DNA of 64,000 nucleotides from Paenibacillus phytohabitans (GTDB lineage: Bacteria; Bacillota; Bacilli; Paenibacillales; Paenibacillaceae), in contig NZ_WHOB01000091.1 in assembly GCF_013141775.1 (NCBI RefSeq), positions 1-64,000 on the forward strand, written 5' to 3'. Under the pieces are notes generated by a model. The model had not been told where the DNA came from, did not search any database, and saw only the letters and a program-made list of their open reading frames with translations. Positions 1-7,974 of the stretch are shown in pieces; position 1 is the stretch's first letter, and the number at the start of each line of letters is the position of its first letter. The position numbers and the translations under genes were made by a program.

Positions 1-35
1 TTAGCTCTTCACCGCATCTCAGCGGCGACCTTTAT

Positions 36-65
36 AATATATCATAGTGTTTCGTTGTTTGGCAA
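36..65 (-). promoter_or_regulatory. Leftward sigma-A type promoter, probably of an rRNA operon beyond the window edge
   Basis: On the minus strand a TTGCCA -35 (60-65) and a TATATT -10 (36-41) are separated by 18 bp, followed by a short G+C-rich stretch to the edge. In B. subtilis the rrnI operon lies directly beyond pdaB, and this window has pdaB and spoIIM next to the edge. An rRNA operon promoter is therefore the likely identity, but the transcribed gene is not in the window. Confidence 0.45.
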
Positions 66-220
66 GCTTTTTTTTGAAAAAGTTATTTTTCATTATTTCC
101 TGCCTGCAGCACCCTTTTAAACATTCAAAAGGAGCGCGAGATATAATGTATCATGCCGGCTCCCTTTTAGTCAAGCTATTAGGTTAATTTTATTTGTTCC
201 GGTCTTATAGCCTTTAGAAT

Positions 221-451
221 TCAATGTTTGAACTGTGAGGAACGTCCTCCCCACGCGTACTTGGACAACTCCTTCTGTGGGGCAAAACGTGCATACATAC
301 GGAATACGGTTTTATATCGATTGGCAATAGCGTGTCTGATATTCTGATCTAAACGCTGATCGCTCAAATCCAGAAGCATTTCATCCAGCTCTTTGCGCAA
401 AACATAGTCCAGCTCCTTGCATTCCTTCTCATTGAACAACATCCCGAGCAT
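221..451 (-). CDS. Small hypothetical protein (76 aa)
   Basis: Function not recognised. The product is a short, charged, mostly helical protein without signal peptide or membrane segment, ending in WGGRSSQFKH. The start is placed at the ATG giving MLGMLFNEKE because AAGGAGG sits 8 nt before it; the longer reading frame reaching 490 has no ribosome binding site. It is a single gene between the left-edge promoter and spoIIM on the same strand. The start argument and normal codon use make it a real gene. Confidence 0.7.
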   Translation of the reverse strand: MLGMLFNEKECKELDYVLRKELDEMLLDLSDQRLDQNIRHAIANRYKTVFRMYARFAPQKELSKYAWGGRSSQFKH

Positions 452-693
452 ATGCTTGGCCTCCTTCATGAAATTCATAGCTATCAACAACCATCAAATG
501 CCATGTCCTCTACTGTAGAAAATAGACCATTCGATGTGGGAAGCTCCTATTGTACTGCTTACACTAGATTAACCGGAGCATTGGATCTATAACCATAATT
601 ATAAAAAATTCCATCATGGCATCGTTATATCCAAATTCCGACTATAGGGCCAATTTATTTGGCTTTTAATGTTATGCTCAATTCCCATAAATT

Positions 694-1305
694 TTATGAT
701 AAAAGTGAAAATGTAATTGTACTCTCAATGATTGCGGCAACGAACAGCAGAATAACAATCCATACCGAAGCGGTAAAAGTCTGCCGCATGAACGCCCGCC
801 AATGGTCCGCTTCCCTCTCATTCCTCTTTCCCGCCCTAAACAGGGCAGACAACGCTTTGCCTCCGAACTGCAGACCAAAGGCACAGGCAATTATGATTGC
901 CGGAATCTCGATAATCCCGTGCGGAAGCAATCCTTTTACAATCAGGGTGAACAGGTCCTGTCTCTGTATTGCGGATAGATGAATCAGATAACCAATGACC
1001 GCACCGTTAATCAGCAGGAAGAACACCGGTAATATTCCAAACAGTGCCCCTAGAAATATAATGACTACGCTTTTGATGCTGTTGTTCAGAAAGATAAATA
1101 CAAAAAAGCTCCATTGCGGATTAGAGGATTCTCTGAGGCTCCCGCTGATTTCGCTGATTCCTTTCAATTGCTCATTCAACAGCTGCTGCAGACTTCCCGT
1201 ACCGATCCAGCCAATTACTCCGCCGGCTATGAATAACAAGGCTGCTGTCAGCAGCGCTTTGCGGATCGTTCCCAGATCTTTGATAAACGTATTAAAAGAT
1301 AACAT
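694..1305 (-). CDS. spoIIM: SpoIIM-family stage II sporulation membrane protein
   Basis: Likely a SpoIIM (DUF95) family integral membrane protein. In B. subtilis SpoIIM works with SpoIID and SpoIIP in the mother-cell engulfment machine that remodels septal peptidoglycan. The 203-residue protein has about five hydrophobic segments: around 17-36, 68-90, 92-115, 135-150 and 180-200. The G-A-V-I-G-Y stretch near 105 and the L-P-H-G-I-I-E-I-P motif near 130 are typical of the family. The length is normal and the ATG has AGGAGG at good spacing. It is divergent from pdaB. In B. subtilis spoIIM is elsewhere, so the neighbourhood is partly rearranged, and the assignment could be to a SpoIIM paralogue. 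Confidence 0.8.
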   Translation of the reverse strand: MLSFNTFIKDLGTIRKALLTAALLFIAGGVIGWIGTGSLQQLLNEQLKGISEISGSLRESSNPQWSFFVFIFLNNSIKSVVIIFLGALFGILPVFFLLINGAVIGYLIHLSAIQRQDLFTLIVKGLLPHGIIEIPAIIIACAFGLQFGGKALSALFRAGKRNEREADHWRAFMRQTFTASVWIVILLFVAAIIESTITFSLLS

Positions 1306-1365
1306 GTGTACCTCCTGAAATGATATCGCTCTTTAAAAGCATTTGCTGCGGTTTTATATCTGCGG

Positions 1366-1393
1366 TCATAAGCGTCCTGTACGAGCATACATT
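1366..1393 (+). promoter_or_regulatory. Candidate sigma-E promoter of pdaB
   Basis: CATACATT at 1386-1393 matches the mother-cell sigma-E -10 pattern (CATACAnT) at nearly every position, and TCATAAG at 1366-1372 resembles the -35 with 13 bp between, about one base shorter than ideal. It lies 44 bp before the pdaB start codon. Sporulation control of pdaB is known in B. subtilis; the assignment here is inference from motif and position. Confidence 0.4.
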
Positions 1394-1436
1394 TAGAACA
1401 AACAAGCATTTCGCATGGGAGAGGAGCGCTGACATT

Positions 1437-2240
1437 ATGAATTCTTTTTATGTATTCAGCGGCAAAAAGATAAAACGGTTCATTTATATCTTTGCTGCTG
1501 CGCTTCTTACCGCCGGCGTCGTCTATGTCGAGAGGGGTAATATTACTGTTTTCTCTGAAGCAGCCCCTTCCGCCATTTACAGCGTGCCGACGGAAAAGAA
1601 GCTGATCGCCTTAACCTTTGATATTAGCTGGGGGGAGAAGAGACCGGAACCGATCCTGAAGGTGCTGGAAGACAAAAAGGTGGATAAGGCTACCTTCTTT
1701 CTATCCTCCCCTTGGAGTAAGACCCATCCAGAGATTGTCACCAGCATCAAAGACGCCGGATACGAGATTGGCAGCCACGGCCACAAGCATGTGAACTACA
1801 GTACACTGAGCAATGAAGAAATCCGTACGCAAATTACTACAGCCCATACGGTCTTGACCGAATTAACAGGTACACAGCCTAACCTCATCAGAATGCCTAA
1901 CGGCGATTTTGACAAAAGAGTACTGCAGGTTGCCTCCGACCTTGGTTATAAGGTCATTCAATGGGATACAGATTCGCTGGACTGGAAGAACATCGGTGTG
2001 GATAATATCGTGAACCGTGTGACGAGCAAGGCCCATCCCGGAGATATCGTACTGCTGCATGCCAGTGACTCCTGTAAGCAGACTCATGAGGCATTGCCGC
2101 AAATCATTGATAAGCTGCGCAGCCAAGGATATGAATTCGTTACTGTCTCTGAATTAATCAGCCAAAGCAGTGCAGACGGCAAAGAAGTCCGCGACTCTGC
2201 TTGGCTGGATAATGGCTTGGAAGACGCTGCCGGGATGTAG
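1437..2240 (+). CDS. pdaB: PdaB-type polysaccharide deacetylase
   Basis: NodB/CE4-family protein (267 aa) needed in B. subtilis for late spore maintenance; a direct substrate has been hard to prove. The ATG at 1437 is chosen because GGAGAGGAG precedes it; the frame is open further upstream to 1320 but without a start signal. An N-terminal anchor (about 13-30) is followed by the NodB domain: T-F-D-I-S-W-G with Asp62, the S-H-G-H-K-H motif with His114 and His118, and R-M-P-N-G-D in place of the usual R-P-P-G. Single Asp in the first motif is typical of PdaB. Its neighbours kbaA and gerD support the assignment by B. subtilis synteny. Confidence 0.9.
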   Translation: MNSFYVFSGKKIKRFIYIFAAALLTAGVVYVERGNITVFSEAAPSAIYSVPTEKKLIALTFDISWGEKRPEPILKVLEDKKVDKATFFLSSPWSKTHPEIVTSIKDAGYEIGSHGHKHVNYSTLSNEEIRTQITTAHTVLTELTGTQPNLIRMPNGDFDKRVLQVASDLGYKVIQWDTDSLDWKNIGVDNIVNRVTSKAHPGDIVLLHASDSCKQTHEALPQIIDKLRSQGYEFVTVSELISQSSADGKEVRDSAWLDNGLEDAAGM

Positions 2241-2289
2241 TCCAGTCCAGTCTATTCCCAACGCAGCCGCTGCAGGGGATAGTTATCTA

Positions 2290-3111
2290 TTAGTGCCGCG
2301 GAGAAATAAGCTCGGAAATATCCGGAGTAGGTGTATTTAGTTTCGGGTAGCTCAGGTCAAGCCCCTCCAGCGTTTTCACCACAATGGCCAGCGCCAGGTA
2401 ATTGCGGTACCACCGGTGATTCGCCGGAATCCAGTACCACGGGGCTTTCTCTATGCTGCTTTGCTCAAAAACATCTTCATAGGCCTTTTGATAATCGTCC
2501 CAGTATTCACGCTCCTGCAGATCACTGGCGTCGAACTTCCAATGTTTCGCCGGATCATGAAGCCGCTCCTGGATCTTCTCCAGCTGCTTCTCCTTGGAGA
2601 TATGCAGAAAGAGCTTGATTACCGTTGTCCCCTCTTCCGCCAGCATTTCCTCAAACTGGCGGATGTAGCGGAAACGCCGCTTGGCATCCTCTTTCTTCAG
2701 ACTGCCGTGCACACGCGGTACCAGTACATCCTCATAATGCGAACGGTTGAACGCAGCGATATAGCCTTTGGGCGGTGTCTTCATATGGACTCTCCACAGG
2801 AAATCGTGTGCCTCCTCCTCAAGAGAGGGCTTCTTGAAGCTGGTGACGATGAACCCCTGCGGATTAATGCCGGAGAAAATATGCTTAACGGTTCCATCCT
2901 TTCCGCTCGAATCCATTCCTTGAAGTATAACCAGCAGGGAATGCTTCTTCTGTGCAAAAAGGATATCCTGAAGCTCAGCCAGCCGTTTCTTCAGCTTCTC
3001 CATTTTGGCTTCCGCTTCTTCTTTGGATTTGAATTCACCGCGTTCATTGGGATCGAGGTCCTTCAGGTGTGTTTCACTTGTGTCTTTTATCATATAACGC
3101 TTGATGTTCAT
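2290..3111 (-). CDS. Polyphosphate kinase 2 family protein
   Basis: PPK2-family phosphotransferase (273 aa), which moves phosphate between polyphosphate and nucleotides in the cytosol. The Walker A loop G-M-D-S-S-G-K-D-G lies at 65-73, and the lid/Walker B region F-N-R-S-H-Y-E-D-V-L-V-P-R-V-H at 121-135; both are diagnostic. Single-domain length fits the class that phosphorylates AMP or nucleoside diphosphates, but the acceptor cannot be read from sequence alone. GGAGGAGGG precedes the ATG. It is inserted between kbaA and pdaB, which are adjacent in B. subtilis. No ppk1 or ppx is nearby. Confidence 0.9.
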   Translation of the reverse strand: MNIKRYMIKDTSETHLKDLDPNERGEFKSKEEAEAKMEKLKKRLAELQDILFAQKKHSLLVILQGMDSSGKDGTVKHIFSGINPQGFIVTSFKKPSLEEEAHDFLWRVHMKTPPKGYIAAFNRSHYEDVLVPRVHGSLKKEDAKRRFRYIRQFEEMLAEEGTTVIKLFLHISKEKQLEKIQERLHDPAKHWKFDASDLQEREYWDDYQKAYEDVFEQSSIEKAPWYWIPANHRWYRNYLALAIVVKTLEGLDLSYPKLNTPTPDISELISPRH

Positions 3112-3186
3112 ATATTCCCTCCTCCACTCTGTTCTTTAAGATTAACCTCATCAACTTGATTTTAACCGTTCTGTATAAGCAATGCC

Positions 3187-3228
3187 AAAACCCCGCCACC
3201 CTGAGTGTATTCAGGTGAGCGGGGTTTT
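3187..3228 (-). terminator. Rho-independent terminator after kbaA
   Basis: A long G+C-rich hairpin: AAAACCCCGC pairs with GCGGGGTTTT, with an inner CACCCTGA/TCAGGTG arm and a short loop. The A and T runs on the two sides make it usable in both directions. It ends kbaA transcription and separates it from the PPK2 gene. Confidence 0.85.
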
Positions 3229-3241
3229 GGTTTATGGATTT

Positions 3242-3841
3242 TTAAATTGAGGCCGGTTTCAAAATCCGGTGCAGCATCAAAATCTGGAACGCATTGCAAG
3301 CGACCAGCGGAACCAGAATAAAAATGGTGGCGCTGTCTACGCCGATCCGGAGTACACCGATAATCTCAACAATGGTGATGGCGGTCATAAAGAAAAAGGT
3401 TGGAATCCAAGCCGAAGCGTTGGTACCCCGCATTTTGAACCAGGAAACAATAATTGCGGTAAGCAGAATCCCCAGACCCAAAATCAGGTCAGATGCAACA
3501 CTCCGGTCCCCGCTCACAAAGGTACGCAGGAAAACCAGTTCAAGCAGCGCGAGCACTGCCAGCACCAGTTGTATGTACCGCCATGCCTTGCGCGGGAACA
3601 CGCCGGTGCCCATGTAATTAAGAATCAGATAAGCGAAGAACCCAAGCTGTGCATATACACTGACGAGCACTCCGTAACCAAAAAGGATCAGGGAGTAAAG
3701 TAAAAGGTCGGCGGTGCTCTTGAAATCGATTCCGCCATTGACTGTCTGCAGGGCAAGACCGGCAATCACGGCCCCTCCTGCTCCGATCAAAAGCGTGGTC
3801 CAGAATAAATAAAACCATTTTCTTAAGTTCAGCGCTTTCAC
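3242..3841 (-). CDS. kbaA: KinB-signalling pathway activation protein KbaA
   Basis: Polytopic membrane protein (about 199 aa) of the KbaA family, which in B. subtilis is required for the sensor kinase KinB to feed the sporulation phosphorelay. About six hydrophobic segments are visible (near 12-30, 45-66, 68-78, 92-108, 120-135 and 148-185), with little soluble sequence. It lies between gerD and pdaB as in B. subtilis. Start choice is uncertain: the GTG used here overlaps the GGGGAGG ribosome site, while an in-frame CTG three codons later (3832) has ideal 8-nt spacing. No kinB is in the window. Confidence 0.85.
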   Translation of the reverse strand: MKALNLRKWFYLFWTTLLIGAGGAVIAGLALQTVNGGIDFKSTADLLLYSLILFGYGVLVSVYAQLGFFAYLILNYMGTGVFPRKAWRYIQLVLAVLALLELVFLRTFVSGDRSVASDLILGLGILLTAIIVSWFKMRGTNASAWIPTFFFMTAITIVEIIGVLRIGVDSATIFILVPLVACNAFQILMLHRILKPASI

Positions 3842-3897
3842 CTCCCCGTGTCAGATTTATTTTACCAAGGTTACCGTCAAAAAACCATTACACTCCA

Positions 3898-3926
3898 ACA
3901 TAAATGTGTGTCCCAGCGGCATACTA
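3898..3926 (+). promoter_or_regulatory. Candidate sigma-G promoter of gerD
   Basis: CATACTA at 3920-3926 is a perfect forespore sigma-G type -10, with an A+T-rich ACATAAAT about 16 bp upstream as a weak -35. It lies 33 bp before the gerD start codon. gerD is a sigma-G gene in B. subtilis, so the position makes sense; the -35 match is loose. Confidence 0.45.
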
Positions 3927-3959
3927 CAGTCAGTAACTCTATAAAGGAGGGCAGCGCCA

Positions 3960-4664
3960 ATGAAATGGAGGACTTTGTGGTCTGGAGGCTTGGCACTCGG
4001 CTTGGTTATGGCCTTAACGGCCTGCGGAGGCGAACAGAGCAGCAGTTCTTCTTCCGGACAGGGCGGATATAAGGAAATGAAGACGATGGTTGTAGATATA
4101 TTGAAAAGCGATGAGGGGAAGAAGGCGGTTGAGGAGGCCCTTTCTACTCCCAGCTCGGGTGAAAGCAGCACAAGCGGGCTGAGCATGAAAATGATGCCGA
4201 TGCAAACAACCGAGCAGATCCGGATCGCGGTTAAAGACACCATCACAGCTCCTGAGTACCAGAAGGAAATCGAAAAGATCATGACGGACCCGCAGTTTGC
4301 CGGGGAGTTCGCCAAAGCGATTAATACGCAGAGCAAGGAATTGCATCTTCAATTAATCAAGGACCCAACGTATCAAAAGTCTGTCGAAGAAATTATGAAA
4401 TCGCCTGAAATGATGAAAATGTTCCTCGACCTTACTAAGACTTCCGATTACCGCAAGCAGTCCATGACCATTATGCAGGAGGCCATGCAGAATCCGCTCT
4501 TCCGGATGGAGGTACTCGACCTGCTCAAAACTGTAGTACAGGAAGAGCTGCAGCCTAAGGTACAGAAAAAGGATGCCGAAAAAGGCGGCGGGGGCGGCGG
4601 CGAGGAACAGGAAAGCGGGGGCGACAGTCAGAAACAGGAAGGCGGAGATGATTCCGGCTCCTAA
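3960..4664 (+). CDS. gerD: Spore germination lipoprotein GerD
   Basis: GerD clusters nutrient germinant receptors in the inner spore membrane. The 234-residue protein starts with a lipoprotein signal ending L-T-A-C-G-G, with the lipid-modified Cys at about residue 21. A helical central part follows, with several repeated short segments around residues 85-175 (for example T-x-P-x-Y-Q/F, K-x-P-x-M-M). The tail is a low-complexity Gly/Glu/Gln-rich stretch (residues about 200-234), common in Paenibacillus GerD. AAAGGAGG precedes the ATG. The flanking kbaA and salA genes reproduce the B. subtilis order. Confidence 0.92.
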   Translation: MKWRTLWSGGLALGLVMALTACGGEQSSSSSSGQGGYKEMKTMVVDILKSDEGKKAVEEALSTPSSGESSTSGLSMKMMPMQTTEQIRIAVKDTITAPEYQKEIEKIMTDPQFAGEFAKAINTQSKELHLQLIKDPTYQKSVEEIMKSPEMMKMFLDLTKTSDYRKQSMTIMQEAMQNPLFRMEVLDLLKTVVQEELQPKVQKKDAEKGGGGGGEEQESGGDSQKQEGGDDSGS

Positions 4665-4685
4665 AACAACATATACTTTTTTTTC

Positions 4686-4721
4686 AAAAAAGGCCTTGCC
4701 CCATATGGGACAGGCCTTTTT
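4686..4721. terminator. Bidirectional terminator between gerD and salA
   Basis: The convergent genes gerD and salA are separated by a hairpin with arms AAAAAAGGCCT and AGGCCTTTTT, plus an inner CCC/GGG pairing around CATAT. A and T runs on both flanks allow termination from both sides. Confidence 0.9.
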
Positions 4722-4745
4722 GTGTGCAAATAAATTTCTCAGAGC

Positions 4746-5855
4746 TTACTCTTCGTACTTGGCGATCAGCTTGTCTGCAATTTCTGCAAATAACCCTCCG
4801 GTTGGCGTATCCGCCTTATACACTGACGGTGAGAAATCAGGCTCAGAGATATGGTTGTCCGGTGCACCGAGCGGCACCTGGGCCAGCAGCTCTGTATGCA
4901 GTGTTTCGGCCAGACGGGCACCGCCGCCGCGTCCGAAGATATAATCCTTTTTGCCGCAGGAGGAACATTCATAATAGGCCATATTCTCGATGACCCCAAG
5001 AATCTCATGATCCGTCTGCAGAGCCATAGAGCCCGCTCTGGCAGCCACAAAGGCCGCCGTAGCATGAGGGGTGGTTACAATAATCTCCTTGCTGTGCGGC
5101 AGCATCTGGTGCACGTCAAGCGCCACATCGCCCGTTCCCGGAGGCAGATCCAGCAGCAGATAATCCAGTTCACCCCAGCCTACATCGCTGAAGAACTGGC
5201 GCAGCATTTTGCCAAGCATCGGCCCTCTCCAGATGACCGGACTATTCTCACGGATAAAGAAGCCCATCGACATGACCTTCACTCCGAATCGTTCCACCGG
5301 AATGATGATGCCCTCTTCCACGACTGGTCCCTCTTCAATGCCCATCATATCCGGGATACTGAAGCCATAAATGTCGGCATCGATCAGACCGACCTTTTTA
5401 CCTTTTCTGGCTAGTGCTACGGCCAGGTTCACCGTCACCGTAGACTTTCCCACTCCGCCCTTGCCGCTGGCGATCGCGATGAAGTTCACACCCGAATTCT
5501 CGTTGATCAGCTCATGCCCCTCAAGGCCCGCTGCATGGCCTTTCAGCTTCTCGCCTTGTTCTGATTCCTGCTCGTCCTCTGAACTCTCTCCACGGAGTAT
5601 AGCGCGTTCATAATCGGTGGCATCACGCAGACGGATATGAATATTATCCGCTCCGCCCTCAGTAAGCAAATCGCGAACCTGCTGCTCCAGCTCCATACGC
5701 TGCTTCTCCTCGGAGTCAAGACACACGACAGATAGCGAGATCCGGTCTTCTTTAATCATGATATCGCGGATCAGCTGTAATTCGACAAGGCTTTTTCCGG
5801 ATTCCGGGTCTGTGAGCGGCTGCAAAAGTTCCTGAATTTGTTCCCTAGTCAGCAT
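4746..5855 (-). CDS. salA: SalA/Mrp-family P-loop ATPase
   Basis: Mrp/ApbC/NBP35 family protein (369 aa); relatives carry iron-sulfur clusters or, as SalA in B. subtilis, repress scoC. An N-terminal MIP18 (DUF59) domain covers about 1-95. The deviant Walker A G-K-G-G-V-G-K-S-T follows near 130, then D-A-D-I-Y-G, L-D-L-P-P-G-T-G-D-V, and a C-x-x-C pair (E-C-S-S-C-G-K-K) near 305. The start is placed at the ATG with AGAGGTG 6 nt before it. The position next to gerD and cwlD matches B. subtilis salA (ybaL). Confidence 0.9.
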   Translation of the reverse strand: MLTREQIQELLQPLTDPESGKSLVELQLIRDIMIKEDRISLSVVCLDSEEKQRMELEQQVRDLLTEGGADNIHIRLRDATDYERAILRGESSEDEQESEQGEKLKGHAAGLEGHELINENSGVNFIAIASGKGGVGKSTVTVNLAVALARKGKKVGLIDADIYGFSIPDMMGIEEGPVVEEGIIIPVERFGVKVMSMGFFIRENSPVIWRGPMLGKMLRQFFSDVGWGELDYLLLDLPPGTGDVALDVHQMLPHSKEIIVTTPHATAAFVAARAGSMALQTDHEILGVIENMAYYECSSCGKKDYIFGRGGGARLAETLHTELLAQVPLGAPDNHISEPDFSPSVYKADTPTGGLFAEIADKLIAKYEE

Positions 5856-5944
5856 GGAAAGCACCTCTGTTCCTTCCCGGACGGGTAAGCTCCGGTATTT
5901 TCGTCTATTATAGCATTACCCTCCGGCGGAAGAGTAGTCCCACC

Positions 5945-6691
5945 CTATGGCTGCTCAGAGGTATACCGCAGGATCCCCCGGTAGATACTGGTTGCCACCT
6001 TCCGTTGATACACATCGTCTCCAAGCAGAACGGATTCCTCAGGATGGGATAGGAACCCTACCTCAACTAAGACAGCCGGCATCTTTAATACTTTTAACAA
6101 ATAAATAGTGTTCGCAGTCTTGGCCACACGGTCTGTATTCTCAAGGGTAGCCTTCAGCTCATCCTGTACCAATCCGGCCAACGCCTTGTTGCCCTCATTG
6201 CTTGGATAATAGAAGGTTTGGGCTCCGCTCCAGCGGTTCGAAGGAATACTGTTCATATGTACGCTGATAAACAGATCGGCGCCCTTCTCCTCGATACTTC
6301 TGACCCGCTGCTTCAGATCCTCCGTCTTGCGTCTGGCATACCCTTTGGTGCTGTCCTGGGCCAGATCATAATCCCCTTCCCGGGTCATTACTACAATAGC
6401 TCCCGCCTGCTGCAGATAATCGCGTAAATAGAGGGACACTGATAAGTTGATATCCTTCTCAATCAGCCCCTCCCGGCTCACCGCGCCGCCATCCGGACCC
6501 CCGTGGCCCGCATCAATGGCAATTACCTTGCCGGAAAGCGGCAGACTCCAATAATTGATCGTCTTGGCAGTCGGCATATCATAAGCAATGATACCGATCA
6601 TCACAGCGAGTAATGCAGCGCCCAGGATGCTTTTTTTGATGCTGCTCCAAGAGATCCAGACCGAGACTTTATGCTGCTGTCGGCCAGACAT
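5945..6691 (-). CDS. cwlD: N-acetylmuramoyl-L-alanine amidase CwlD
   Basis: Amidase_3 enzyme (248 aa) that, with PdaA, makes the muramic-delta-lactam of the spore cortex, which germination lytic enzymes need. A basic N-terminus and one membrane segment (about 20-38) direct it outward. The zinc site is visible as I-D-A-G-H-G-G, E-K-D-I-N and S-V-H-M-N-S, and the catalytic Glu lies in V-L-V-E-V-G-F-L-S. The ATG used follows GAGGGGG; the frame extends 12 codons further without a better signal. It lies next to salA as in B. subtilis. Confidence 0.92.
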   Translation of the reverse strand: MSGRQQHKVSVWISWSSIKKSILGAALLAVMIGIIAYDMPTAKTINYWSLPLSGKVIAIDAGHGGPDGGAVSREGLIEKDINLSVSLYLRDYLQQAGAIVVMTREGDYDLAQDSTKGYARRKTEDLKQRVRSIEEKGADLFISVHMNSIPSNRWSGAQTFYYPSNEGNKALAGLVQDELKATLENTDRVAKTANTIYLLKVLKMPAVLVEVGFLSHPEESVLLGDDVYQRKVATSIYRGILRYTSEQP

Positions 6692-6763
6692 AACAAAGAC
6701 CCCCTCGTCCCGATAGATTCTACTCATCTATATGGGACAAGAGGGCCAAATAGTACTGGCTGT

Positions 6764-7939
6764 TTAAGCTTGGACCGAAACTTCCGGAGACATGCCTTCA
6801 ATCAGAATCTGCGCCACTTCGGGGCGCGTGAATTCAGGAGGCGGACATTGTCCGTCGCGAAGAAGTGCCCGTACCTTAGTTCCGGAGAGCGTCAAATGCT
6901 GATCACCCGGATGCGGGCAGGTTTTGCTGGAGGCCATGTTGCCGCATTTCACACAGAAGAAGCTATGCTCGAAGAATAATGGCGTAATGCCAAGTTCCTC
7001 GGCGGTAAAGTTCGCAAAGATCTCCTGCGCTTCGTAAGTGCCGTAGTAGTCACCCACACCGGCATGATCACGACCGACAATAAAATGTGTGCAGCCGTAA
7101 TTCTTGCGCACCATCGCATGGAATATGGCTTCACGCGGTCCGGCATAACGCATTGCCGCCGGGAATACACCCAGGAATGTGCGGTTCTCCGGATAATAAT
7201 TCTCCAAGAGCGCAAGATAACTCTTCATCCGCACATTGGCCGGCACATCGTCAGACTTGGTTTCACCCACAAGCGGATTCAGGAACAGAGCGTCTACAAC
7301 CTCCATAGCGCACTTCTGGATGTACTCATGAGCGCGGTGTACCGGATTGCGTGTCTGGAAGCCCACAACGGTTCTCCAGCCTTTATCCGCGAAGATCTGA
7401 CGGGTCTCGGCAGGGTCGAAATAGAACTCACCGAATTTCTCAGGCTGCGGCCGGTTCAGTACAGTTATAGGACCACCTACATAAGTTGCCGGACGGGCGA
7501 GCAGTTTGCTTACGCCAGGATGCTCTGAATCGGTTGTCTTGAACACATTCTGCGCTTCCAGCTGCTGATCCACTTCGTAGATGCTTTCAATATCAAGCAG
7601 TCCGTAGACTACACCGTCTTCTTCACCAATCAGCGACACTCTGTCACCCACTGCAAGGGATGCCGCCTGCTTGTCATCTACAGCGAGTGTGATAGGAATG
7701 CTCCATACGGTTCCATCTGCAAGTCGCATGCTTGTGACCACAGAATGGTAGTCCGCTTCATTCAAGAAACCCGTGAGCGGCGAAAATGCACCTACACCAA
7801 TCAAATCCAAATCAGATAAAGTCCATGTATTGAGAGCAATTGATTTATTGGCTGAGGCTTGCTGCAACAGTTGTTCTCTCTCCGCACCCTCTGCTATACG
7901 CTGAACCAGCGCTCCTCCATGAGGAAGTATTGAAGTCAT
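6764..7939 (-). CDS. sat: Sulfate adenylyltransferase (ATP sulfurylase)
   Basis: Converts sulfate and ATP to adenylyl sulfate (APS) in the cytosol, the first step of sulfate assimilation. The 391-residue, single-domain bacterial form shows Q-T-R-N-P-V-H-R-A-H-E (about 195-205), the catalytic Q-x-R-N and H-x-x-H motifs, and G-R-D-H-A-G (about 287-292). A C-terminal zinc-type segment has C-V-K-C-G and C-P-H. There is no APS-kinase fusion. It follows cysH by 35 bp in the same operon, so both steps from sulfate to sulfite are encoded together. Confidence 0.95.
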   Translation of the reverse strand: MTSILPHGGALVQRIAEGAEREQLLQQASANKSIALNTWTLSDLDLIGVGAFSPLTGFLNEADYHSVVTSMRLADGTVWSIPITLAVDDKQAASLAVGDRVSLIGEEDGVVYGLLDIESIYEVDQQLEAQNVFKTTDSEHPGVSKLLARPATYVGGPITVLNRPQPEKFGEFYFDPAETRQIFADKGWRTVVGFQTRNPVHRAHEYIQKCAMEVVDALFLNPLVGETKSDDVPANVRMKSYLALLENYYPENRTFLGVFPAAMRYAGPREAIFHAMVRKNYGCTHFIVGRDHAGVGDYYGTYEAQEIFANFTAEELGITPLFFEHSFFCVKCGNMASSKTCPHPGDQHLTLSGTKVRALLRDGQCPPPEFTRPEVAQILIEGMSPEVSVQA

Positions 7940-7974
7940 CCTTGTTCTCTCCTCCTGTGTGCAATGCTAGTGTG

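Noticed and set aside
491..693. Possible gene or terminator between the small hypothetical gene and spoIIM
   Set aside because: Only short weak inverted repeats and a lone TATAAT without a matching -35 were seen; nothing supportable.
4566..4660. G-rich low-complexity tract as a possible regulatory repeat
   Set aside because: It encodes the Gly/Glu/Gln-rich tail of GerD in frame, so coding low complexity explains it.
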